Shown one piece after another: positions 13,232-24,100 of a DNA stretch of 64,000 nucleotides. Both the position numbers and the translations under genes were made by a program. The notes under the pieces were generated by a model, which was not told the origin of the DNA, did not search any database, and saw only the letters and a list, made by a program, of their open reading frames with translations. How positions within the stretch are numbered: position 1 is the first letter of the stretch; each line of letters starts with the position of its first letter. The DNA comes from Gibbula magus (lineage: Eukaryota > Mollusca > Gastropoda > Trochida > Trochidae). Location: the NCBI GenBank assembly GCA_936450465.1, contig OW388291.1, positions 36,866,656 through 36,930,655 on the forward strand, given 5' to 3'.

Positions 13232-14299
13232 AAGTTAAAAAATTACATCATCATTAACTATCCCACGTGTAGTTCACAAGATTGTACCGAGCAACCTCTG
13301 GGGCGGCTAACATTGAACGCTTAAAAGCTTGTTCCTAAGTAAAAACAATCATGTCTGAATCCTCTTCGCTTGTCAAGTTACCATCAATGTGAAAACGTGT
13401 GCAAGAAAAGTTTTTAATCAGCGCAATCAACACTCCTATCTGTTTCTGCAACATGGATTGATTACAGGACAAAAAGTGAAAGTGATATGATAAATCCTAT
13501 CTGATGTAGCTGTTGAATTGTTTGTTAAAGAGATGCATTTATTTAGAAAAAAAATATTTCTGGGCATGTAGGCAGTGTCCTTGAACTTTTACCAAACGCA
13601 TGCCAAATAGTATGTAGGGATGATTTATAATTTATCATGATACTTTTATTGGTTAAACAATCTCGCAGTAAAATAGAATTAATGTATTGAATATATATGA
13701 TTTTTATACACAGATAATCATCACATATTTTACACATATGATAAAGTTTGTATACTTATACTAAGTACCTTTGTACGTGTCAAACTGGCAGTCTGCCGAA
13801 ATAAAGGTTAAACTCAAACAAGAGTGAAGATAAACCTCCAAATGCTGTGCAACTACAACAGTGTATGTTTAACAAACCACTAAGTTAAGACATGCACATT
13901 GAATATGATTAAACTCCCATTAATCAGTGCGTGTGTGTACTGTTGATTTGCACGTGCTTCTTCAGAGAATGATGTTCATCTTTTTTTTATACACCCTTTG
14001 AAGGCTTAAGCTTGTGCTTCACCAGTGATGGAGCTTCCGGAAGCACTCACGGCTTCTCTTGATGTCATGGCGATCTGAGACCTGGTCAATTCCATGCAAT
14101 CATAAAAGTCTTTTTGACTGGTCTTAAGTTCAACTGATTGTAACAAGCGTATTTTTTATTTTACTTTCAAAATGAATTATTTGCCAAATGACAGTAAGAT
14201 TTGAGTTAGTTTGATGATCAGGTCAGAAGGGTCGAAACAGTGTGGCAATTATGATTCCTGCATTGACTGAATCATGTCCCAAGGACATTCGAATTATAA

Positions 14300-14594
14300 T
14301 AATAATTATAATAATTATATGTCATCGTGTATAGCGCACTTATCAAACTGCTTAGAAGTTTCCCAAGGCGCTGATATTATTACCCTGACGGAATTGTATT
14401 TCGGAGCAGCCATAAGTGCTACACGAAACCACCCGTTAATTCAGGTACCCAATTATACAGCTGGGTAGACTGAGTGCAATGTGGATAAAGTGACCTGCCC
14501 ATGGACACAACACAGAGAGACCAAGGTTACACATCGAACCCGGGTCGTTGGCGTGAGAGGCCATCATGCTAACCAATACACCACTGTGCTCCAC
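14300..14594 (-). mobile_element. tRNA-derived SINE, family 2, with 7-bp target duplication
   Basis: Absent from unit A, where CGAATTATAAAGAATA is uninterrupted (about 2714). The copy is flanked by ATTATAA at 14293-14299 and 14595-14601. On the minus strand it starts with a tRNA-like head: GTGGTGTATTGGTTAGCATG as A-box region and GGGTTCGATGTG as B-box region. A body follows with GTCACTTTATCCACATTGC and ACCCAGCTGTATAATTGGGT, and it ends in an ATT-rich tail. The clean empty site proves mobility after the segmental duplication. A second copy is at about 47582-47905. Confidence 0.88.
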
Positions 14595-15146
14595 ATTATA
14601 AAGAATAACTCTCATAAAAGAGACTCTATTTTTTACCCTTTTATGTACGAGTGTACAGTTAACAAGTAAACTTGAACTTTACTTGAAATATATACGCAAA
14701 CATATGGATCCATTTATTTTTTGCCATTCATTATGTTGAAATAGGCAAAATATCAACATATATATTGACAATCACTACATAATTATGATTTTCGTTATTA
14801 CAATATTTCAAAACATGATAAATAATTATTCTGCAATGTAACAAGTTGTACACACAATAATATCACCTTTTACGTGTTGACAAACCAAATAATATATCTG
14901 TTAAAGCTTTGTGTTCTATGATTACTGTGATTATGTCCCTTAATGAATAAAATATCATTGAGATGAATTTTAAAAGTTCAATATAGTTGAACAAATTAGT
15001 AAAGTTTTATTTAGAAGGGTATTACACTTTTTAAATGTGGTTCCAAAGCCATTAACGATCCGACACTACTTAAGCAGGTGACTCAGGACATCCACCTGTG
15101 TGTGATGATTTGTTTTAACGTATCTCTAGCAATATCGTTAGAGATA

Positions 15147-15724
15147 AAACTCACGAGCAAAAGAAACGTCACCACATTTTGAAAACAGTATAAAATGAAA
15201 TATTGATGTCGGAGAAAATAGATTTTGTATGTATTTGGTAGCCACATGTTTTCTTAAGAAATATTCACAATTTCATACATCAGAGTACGCAATTTTTATT
15301 TTTACATCTGTTCAAATTGACATGGGGTGCTAAAATCGTTTTTTAAAGATGTTTTTGGCCCACAATATTTAGTATTTAAGTTTAAAACAATGAAAAAGTA
15401 GAAATTTAATTAACTTAAGATATCCTCGACATAAATAACCTTCTTTGATTTAAATTTGTTGACGCGTCTTTACTGTAGGACGTCTCAAAACAAGCCAAAA
15501 CTGGCTTGTTGAGGCTTCTATCTCGTCTAGTTAAGGAGATTCCAAAACGACCATTTCTTAAAACTTGTGTTTCTCAGAGTTATGAATAGATAATGTTTTG
15601 AAAATTCATATTTTGTATTGTTGGGTTCTGAAGACATGGTGTAACGCTGTTTCAGTCGCATTTATCGCCCGATGATTGAAATATCTTGTATTTTGTATGG
15701 GGACGTTTCTTTTGCCCGTGAGTT
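15147..15724. mobile_element. TA-flanked MITE with AAACTCACGGGC-type termini
   Basis: Unit B has 578 bp plus a TA duplication where unit A reads GTTAGAGATATTTAATGAC (3261-3279). The ends are AAACTCACGAGCAAAAGAAA and TTTCTTTTGCCCGTGAGTT, inverted repeats of about 23 bp that continue into ACGTC. TA duplication and CAAAAGAAA termini fit a Tc1/mariner-type MITE. A small internal hairpin (AACAAGCCA/TGGCTTGTT) lies near 15490-15510. There is no coding frame. The element at 46493-46976 has related ends. Confidence 0.85.
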
Positions 15725-15844
15725 TATTTAATGACATGATTATTTCTTATTTCAAGTTGAGAACTCATTTGCCGTAGCTAAAACTATTTTAATAGTTATT
15801 TAATTGAAGACAATTGCATCAAGTTATCTGAGATGAGATGAATT

Positions 15845-16120
15845 TGGGCTTAACGCTGCTTTCACGCGTATTCCATTTATATCATGGCTGCTCGTATTAG
15901 TGCAGGTAGATAGCCAACAACATCAGTATTGGCTTTGCTATGCAGTGCGGGGAAACGTGCCAACATGGGCTGAAAATAGCGAACCATGGGTGATACTACG
16001 CTTCCATTCGATGTAGCAGCCATACTTTACTGCATGCAGACACAGTTACCGAACCTATTGGAATCCTGTACATCTTTTTTCGAAGCCGAACTCGCCAAGT
16101 TCGTCATGGTAAATCGTTGT
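15845..16120 (-). mobile_element. tRNA-derived SINE, family 1, unit B counterpart
   Basis: Same SINE as at 3395-3690, inherited through the segmental duplication. It has a small deletion between TTTACTGCATG and CAGACACAGTTACC, which removes the CGAACAGTTGTCTG segment kept in unit A. Confidence 0.65.
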
Positions 16121-17097
16121 ACACATATTGAACAGTATACATGTTATCAATATTAAATAAAGAGTGGTGTTGGCTAATATCAATATGCATAAATAAGAGA
16201 ACACTTTAGTTTCTACTACATTTCAAAATAGAAACCCTAGGTCCAGGCTAATTCCAAGTCGAGACAAAATGAATACACATGCAATTATGAGACCAAGATA
16301 AACGGGACATCATTTACAACAAACAAGTGTTAACAGAAACAATTTTAGTCTCTTAATTAATATCAAACTATTTGCAGGAGAAGAGCCTAATCATTTCAAA
16401 TCATCAAAATACCTAAACCTCCATTCACTGTTGATCAAAAGAAATCCAATCATTTATCAAGAATATCAGAAAAAGAGGCAGTTGCATTAAGAAACAATTT
16501 GTTAGTAAATGTTACACAACTCTGTCAATCTAATTGACTGGAAATGGGCAGATTCGATGGCATGGCAGAAGCATAAAGTATTCTGGTATCCCGAAATAAA
16601 ACGATCATGTAAAAAGATCAAATAATTGTTATTTTATTTCGTGATTGATGAAAACTCTTTTCTTGGAGAACACGATCATTCTTCGAAGCACGTGCGTCTT
16701 ACAATGGATCCACGTTCTGTGATTAGTGAGAGTTTAATTCTGAACTAGGCTTGCCCTGATCACATTTGCAACCTGCATCGATTATCAGTGTTGTCTGGGT
16801 TGTAAAGGTTTAGTTTGAGGAAGCATACTTACTTCATTAGATTGACGTTAAGAATGTGCTCTCCTTTCGTTCAATTCATCGTCCATCCGTTCGTCCAGAA
16901 AAACATAACTACATCTACCTTATATATGTACCATCTACAACTCCTCATACATGTTTCGACCAATTTTACTTTCAATCAGTTGAAAAACATACACCCTTTC
17001 CCAATTCGTCCATGCAATATCTCAATTATAGACAATAGTAAACATTTTTATAAAACATTATGCTAATTTAGTTTTATAAAATCTAATGGCCAATTAA

Positions 17098-17450
17098 AGG
17101 GGCAGTAGCACGTTTTTTGCAAAATTTATTTTTTCAAATTTCCCATTTATTATGATAGTTTATGTCATTTATATTTACTTTAGAGGGTAAAACATCTTAT
17201 TACACAAACCGATTATCCGTAGTGATAATAGCGATGTTGCCTATAATGCAAACAATTAATGGCGGCCATTTTATTGTGAACACAATTTATTATTTTGAAT
17301 GGCAAAAACCATTCCCATAGCTTTGCGGAACCGTGTACACTCATTTTTTAACTTGATTTTCCGTAGAGAGAAGGGTGTACTATTGGTGACATTATTTTTC
17401 AAATACATTTCATCGATTTATTTCAGCGAAAAAAACGTGCTACTGCCCCT
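17098..17450. mobile_element. TTAA-flanked MITE, full-length, unit B specific
   Basis: Unit A reads GCCAATTAAAATTG (about 4632-4645). Unit B has 353 bp inserted at that TTAA, leaving TTAA at 17094-17097 and 17451-17454. The inverted termini are AGGGGCAGTAGCACGTTTTT and AAAAACGTGCTACTGCCCCT. This is textbook piggyBac-type target use. Older copies lie at 719-973 and 12234-12581. The interior is AT-rich with no transposase. Confidence 0.93.
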
Positions 17451-17454
17451 TTAA

Positions 17455-17907
17455 AATTGAAATATATTTGACAAGGAATTTCAACAGAATGAATGGGAAA
17501 GATTTGATTTGATGGCTAATAGATGCACGCAAAGTGTTAACTTAAAATGGTTTCAATATAAGATAAATCAGAATATTTTGACAACAAACATTTGTTCACC
17601 ATTGTGTTCTCTCTGTAAACAAGTGCCTGAGAGCACAATACACTTATTATGTGATTGTATTTATACTAGTAAAGTGGGGACAGAGTCGGCTAAATGGTTA
17701 GAAAAGCTGGCTGAGGGATATATTGATTTAACAATGGAAAATAAAATTTTTGGATTAAAGGGAATAAATAATAACCCACTAAATGCCATTTGTCTACTAG
17801 TGAAACAAACAATATATGCAATAAGCAGAAAAGGTAGGATACTTGACTTTAAATGTATCCAAAAGGAAATATTAAGGTACATGTATTACCAGGTACAGCG
17901 TATGTAA
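17455..17907 (+). pseudogene. LINE 3' fragment: C-terminal tail of a non-LTR reverse transcriptase
   Basis: A 132-residue open frame (17509-17907) looks like the extreme C-terminus of an L1/Tx1-like LINE ORF2. It has a CxxC...H...C knuckle (CSLCKQVPESTIHLLCDC, residues about 34-51), a tryptophan-containing helix (KWLEKL), a FGLKG motif, and the closing LVKQTIYAISRKGR helix. The catalytic RT domain and endonuclease are absent. A TTAA MITE sits immediately upstream (17098-17450). The unit A copy at 4655-5100 is frameshifted, so the open frame here is probably chance survival. The family assignment comes from pattern memory, without a search. Confidence 0.65.
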
Positions 17908-19190
17908 TCATTTTGGTCCTATTTCCACACATTATTTAGACATTTAGAAAATGAAATAAAATTGGTGAATAATACAGATAGAGTTTGAAAGACATCAAAA
18001 TATTGCAAATGTCCATAAACTTCAATACCTGCAGAATGGATCTTTGTGTTTATTGACATGTGAACAACTTGATGTATACAACTATAAACCTGTTAACATC
18101 TGGTGGGAAATAAAAACATTAAACATTTTTTTCGAGCAATTTGTTTGAAACTATACACATGTTTTGGATATACATTGTACATATGTCATACCCATAACGA
18201 TGGTACGGAGCGATTTCATGAAGACATTTACTGTTATAGCCTTGACTGTCAGCGCATGCGTTTCCGTTTTCATACTAATAAATACTGATCTTGTATAACC
18301 AACACTCCCAACTGCCTTTAACCACTCAAAGATATACATGCTTTTGATATACAAATTTGATGTGTATTAAAACTCAGGGGGTGATTTGACGAATCAACAA
18401 CAGTTTGGAATACTTATTCTTTTTTACATCATTGGAATTATTATTCCAAGGTTTTCAGCAAAAATGGAAGTTGCAAATACAACGCTGTTAGAACCTGGTG
18501 TGATCGGGAGATACAAGTTTTAATGGACCCGGGCATTACAGGCAGTAATTCAACATGTTCGTATGTGTACCAACAGGACACACGGCAGGGCTTTTTTTGC
18601 TCTCAGATCAATTATGTTAATAATAATTGACTATATCATCCATGGACACATCTATTTTTACATTCAACGTTTACCTACGTGCTATATGACTCACACTTAA
18701 CTGCGATTTATATTTTGCTAAAGTACATGTAGCAGACAGTAAGGTGTTAACCATTCAAGTACATTATCACTTAAAACTAGAGCAACTAATAACACATATA
18801 TTTAGTTACTCTGAATCTGTATAATTTCAAATCAATGTTTGTGCAAACCAGAAGCTTTACAACAGTACATGGCTCTCACAAAGTTCTAGTTAATTATGTT
18901 TCATCTGGTTTTACGGTTTATCTGATCATGTGGATAACATAGCTTAATCCATTTACAAATGCTTGCTGTGACCTTAGAAGCTTATTACATGTACAAGACC
19001 ATGTTGTTTGGCTTTCCTTATCAAACAACTGGGAATATTAGGAGTAACAAATTAAAATACCCACTGGCGCTTACTTAAGTCCATTGCTAAAATGGTTTCT
19101 TTTTCTTACCCTGTAGCAGTCCTCATAAGAAATGCACCTTAACGTTACGGGTCCATACTGTAATACAAGTATTTGTATCGAATTTAAATG

Positions 19191-19215
19191 CCAATCAATC
19201 AATCAATCAATCAAC
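19191..19215. repeat. (ATCA)n microsatellite
   Basis: About five ATCA units in unit B. Unit A has a single unit at the same place, inside TTTGTATCAACGAAAGC near 6428. Confidence 0.85.
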
Positions 19216-22200
19216 GAAAGCAGTGTTGAGAAATGAAAACGGTTGAAAACTATTGTTTTGGTATACAGATTCAAGCGATGTTGAGTGTTGGTAAAACTGT
19301 GATATGCAAGATTTTACGACTTGTAAGACTGATAATTTGTGCGATTGTTAAAAAGTATTTTCTTAAAATGTTAATATTTTGAAAAAATGATTTTGAACTG
19401 ACATGAAAATAAAACTATCATACTCTACCGTTTGAAAGTGTGAGCACTTTTCCCCCAAACATGTCTCTATCAAATACATTCAAAATCTAGTTTCCCCAGT
19501 ATTGCGTTGTATACTCTATTAAAATGTGGAGGCGTTTCATCTGCTCGAGAGTATATTTCATATTTAAAAATATCAATTATGTCTAATGATGAAAATCATA
19601 GCTTCGTATTGACTTTAACGATGAAATTTGGGAGATATGTTGAGATATTTAACATAATAAATATACGCTTCAAATAAATTTATCTACATGTTTGCGTCCC
19701 TCTTTCAAGTTGTCTTTTAGTTATCCTTGTTAGCTCTACATCTGTACACAAAAGATAAAACCAAATTTCGTCTCGTTTTACTTTTTATTTTAAATGTTCT
19801 TTGGACCTGGGTCAGTAAATACAGGAATCGTCACACTGGTTCTAGCCTACTGACCTGGTAATGGAACTAACCAAAATCTTACTATCATTTGGCAAATGTT
19901 GCGGACTAAATTATTCAAAGCAAGAAAAATATGTTATTACAACCAGTTAAAATAAAGACCAGATTGGGACCTTTGTGTCTGGAAGTGCCCAGATTCCTGA
20001 TCGCCATGACACAAAGATTAGCCGTGAACGCATGAATGCTCACGTCTTTGATTGATGTATTTAAAAAGACGAAAACCATTCACAGAAGCACGTGCAAGAG
20101 TTAACGGTTCACACACGCACTGATTAATTGGTGTTTAATCATAATCGTAATAAATGTCTTGTTTAAGAGGTTTTAGTTAAACATCCATTTATTATAAGTT
20201 GCACAGAATTTGGCCGGTAATGTTGACTCTTGCTTGAGTTTTAACTTTATAATTCGGAATTTCACCATGTAAAAAGTATAATACACAATTTTCCCCATTG
20301 CTAACAGTGTTAATCTGTTCAAACAACCAGCAACATTATATGTACTCAACACGCTAATTCTAGTAAACTCAACTGCGACATTCTTTTACCCATTAAAAGC
20401 ATCATGATAAATTATAAAACATTGCAACATACTATTTGGCATGTGTTTGTTAAAGTTTAAAAAACACTATCTGCATGCCTTGAAAGAAAGTATGTTAAAG
20501 AGATCTTTTTAACAAAGAATATCTCAGCAGCTACATCAGATAGGCCTTGGCATATCAGCTTCATGTTTTTGCCCCGTAATCATCAACTTGTTGCAAAAAC
20601 AGATAGGATTGTTGATTGCACTGATTTTAAACTTTTCTTGCAGTTTTTCACATTGATGGTAACTTGACAGGACGAGAGGATCAACATACTGATTTTTGTT
20701 ACGATGAGACGTCGAACATGCTCGTTAAGCGATTAATAGAGAAAAGAAGAATATTTTTGGGTTTGGTTTAAACTATTTTATTATTACGGAAAACGATTGG
20801 AAACAAGTGATCCAACTTGAAATACCCTCTCCGTTGTATTAATAAAATTGATTTACAAATATTGAAGCAAAACGACATAACAGGAACAAAAAGAGAGTGA
20901 GAAGAGATAAAGAGAAACAGAATGACATTTTAATGCTGTATATCTAAGTGCACAATAACTATTATCTTACTGTAATACATCTCTTATTGTAATACTAGTT
21001 TTCAGGCATATATTCATAATTTATTTCAATCGTTCTTCAGGATTCATTAATATGAAAATGTAAACTACAAGCATCCGTATTTCGTTATAAACACTGATAT
21101 CTAAACATTACTTGTGAGATGTTCCCCAATCTTTTATTTAAATTTTTCAAAAGTTGCTTTAATAACATACACATTTTTATATACACTGTATCAAATGGAA
21201 ATCAGAAGTCGGAATGACAACATTGGAATCCGATTTAAGGGTTCTGAGATCAAAAGTGGTTTGATCATCATCACGTCATGAGATCTTCATGACAAAGATT
21301 TGCCTTGAGAATTGGAAGACAGTTTCCTGTGATCTCATCTGCGAGGTTCATTATTCATTCAAACTGCGGCTAATAAGGCAGTTGAGGGGCTTGATATTCG
21401 TCAGCAGTGATTGAAGAAGTTGTTTAAATCGATTTGATTGAATTCTACTAAATCACGTAGTATGGAGGCAATGTATTCGCGCCAACGAATGTAACCATGT
21501 CATTATTTGAACCTTGACTTTGCTGAAGGCTATAAGATTGACAACTATTTCATTCGGGTTTCAATGTCACTTAGATCTCCCTTTCACTGACATTCAAAGC
21601 ATCCTCCTCTAAGTCGAGACATAAATAAATGTTCGTAGCACTTGTGCACGATCTGCACAATTTGTATTGTTTGATTGAGATGTGTTATTTCTTAATGATC
21701 AATTTTCAAATGTAATCATTCTAGTATACTTTGATCGCAAAAATAAATTGTCATAAATAATTGAGAAGTTTAAATACACTATTAAAGAAGGTGATACACA
21801 AAATGAAACTAGTATATTCACAGATTGAGATTTCATTGACAGAAATGCATTTTACTTGTATCTCCAAGTATTGTAATTGTTCTTATAGTGGTGAACTCTT
21901 GTACAATATTGTACAATATTGAATGCCATAAATACCGACAAAACTTCGCTACATCGGCTCTACACAACGTCATGTGACGAGTTTGACGAACATTCCATAA
22001 GTTGAGGTAATGAAAATGGTAAAAGCAGTCTATGGTTAATGATATAAGAGTTGGCAAGTGACGCTTCGACATATATACTATAAACCAGCAATGAAGTCGT
22101 TTCATCTGAATACAGATGGTCTTGTCTAGATGTCTTTAGTTTATGACTGTATTCATTTGTAATAGTTCAGCTGCAAAAAGTACATAAGACGAACACCCAA

Positions 22201-22596
22201 AACACCATGTCAAATGCAGTGCATGAATTGTGGATGTCATATACAGGAACTATACATCCTCACGAAATGCAAGCATATTAACTACTTCAATCATACAAAT
22301 AATTATCAAAAGGCAGATTAATAGTCCATCATTCCTAATCACATATCTAGAGTTGACCTAAATCTCTATGAAAAGGGATAGTTTGATATACCTTCCCTGA
22401 AAGAAATGTCTCTCTTTGATTCTACAACGGTTAACGTTGGCAAGGAGAAGGGCTTCTTCGTCAATCATTGGCAGATGACGATGTTTTAGTTAAGGACTCA
22501 CTGGAGTTGTAGGTACAAGGGAATTTACTTCTACTATTCATATATATATATTTACGTAAGTTTGGTTACGTGTACATTTTCAGACAGGAATTTAAA

Positions 22597-23860
22597 GAGT
22601 TGCATTTGCAGTATCACTAGTATTATACACAATGTTATTTTGCGTTTAGTGCGTTGGCTATATCATTATACATTTTATGTCTAGGAATGCATGTATTATT
22701 TATATGTATAATTATGTAAGAAGATTTATTTATGTAATTATGTATATATTGATGTGTTGAAATATTTATATTGTAAGTTTGACTCTTAACATATTAATTC
22801 TCATCAAATCTAATTAATATAAATTACATTTGACTCTACATTACGAGAAATGAGTGAAATTCACAAATGTGAAGAAATCTGTACTAATGTACACAGCATG
22901 TCACCAGCAAGTCACAGATATGGTCCAAAACATTTACAAAAACAGATTTAACTATTTCATTTACCTACCAGTTGTATAGTGGTCTCCATTGCATAATTAA
23001 GCGTTATTCAGACTGATTTTATGATCTGATGTTATCTACATTATTTCTCTTTATTATCTATTGTCATGCGTCCTGTAATGTGTCTGTCTCTTCGTCTATC
23101 AGGACTCTTGTCAGAAATAGCAATATGATTACTTTAGATCATGTCCTTGCCTCTATTATCAACTAATGACTAGCTTGAGACACATTAGACCACATGGTAA
23201 GGATATACAGTTAGGGTAGATATGTTTCCATGCCAGTTCAATTATCTGTCCTTTGAATACTAAAATCAAATACAATATACTCGTGCAATAAGAAAGAATA
23301 ATACTCAGTCTCAACTAAACATCTCCCTATTACGTATAAACCATATTTAATGCATAAGCAATGTCCAGGTATGGTGATGACATCTCTTATTCCAAACATT
23401 GTTTCCATTCATCAATTTAATTTGTATTCATCAATGTTAAACCAACATGACAAATGTACACACCCTCATATGTTTAAACAAATACTTAATTATTAAGTTA
23501 TTCTGTAGGACGAAATGAATCTCAACAACGATCGTATCCTTGTCATTATTTAACCTTTCATTGTTCTGAAAGGTACAAGATTATGAACTATTTCATGCTA
23601 CATTTCATGTTATGTCTTATTCATTGCTCGATGACATTCAAACTATCATCTTCCGAGAGTGAAATATGCTTGGTAATTCTCAAGATCACTCTATGTACAA
23701 CCTCTTAAATGAGTTGAACTTAGTTCATACCTTTAAAACATTTGACTGTCCATATATCTTACTTTAAACTCCACACACATTCAAAATATTTTAGCAAGCA
23801 CGTTATGATAAGGCAGTAATAATATAAATGCCTTCCCTTAAAAATAAAACATGTTATCTG
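22597..23860. other. Unique AT-rich sequence, no gene seen
   Basis: After the end of unit B. Only very short open frames. No repeat family recognised. Confidence 0.6.
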
Positions 23861-24100
23861 AATATAAAACAACTTCCCAATGCAAGGCATAACTCTTGCC
23901 AGTCTCCATTACTGGCTGATTTAGGCCTTGCAGTATTTCCTTAAGAAATCTGTGTTTAGAAATCCAGGCCCGCTATGCATTTCCAGTGCAGCGATTCACT
24001 GCCTCGACACAAGAAAGCGAGGGAAATACCGCAAGGGTTAAATCAGCCAGTAATGCAGACTGGCAAGAGTTATGCCTTGCGTTTGGAAGTTGAATATAAA
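23861..24100. repeat. Hairpin with ~79-bp imperfect arms and ~81-nt loop
   Basis: The left arm 23861-23940 pairs with 24022-24100, with AATATAAAAC...CAGTATTTCC opposite GGAAATACC...TGAATATAAA. Well-conserved blocks include AAGGCATAACTCTTGCCAG and TACTGGCTGATTTA. The overlapping open frames on the two strands (23973-24193) are by-products. It could be a foldback MITE or the source of a long hairpin RNA. Confidence 0.85.

Larger units (their letters stand above)
13300..20760. mobile_element. Foldback-like structure with inverted arms (unit B)
   Basis: Unit B counterpart of 1715-7690. It is longer because a SINE, a TA MITE and a TTAA MITE inserted in it, and because its right arm keeps about 270 bp (20265-20540) that is complementary to the left arm but missing from unit A. 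That retained block shows the unit A arm suffered a deletion, and that the left-right arm complementarity is real. Confidence 0.55.
11449..22596 (+). repeat. Segmental tandem duplication, unit B
   Basis: Second direct copy of the unit starting at position 1. It is longer than A mainly because of a SINE (14300-14594), a TA-flanked MITE (15147-15724), a TTAA-flanked MITE (17098-17450), about 60 bp extra near 11908-11965, a short ATCA microsatellite near 19191-19215, and about 270 bp retained at 20265-20540. The copies part company at 10317 and 22597. An 8-bp inverted repeat, CCGGCGCA/TGCGCCGG, straddles the left boundary (about 11432-11467). Confidence 0.93.
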
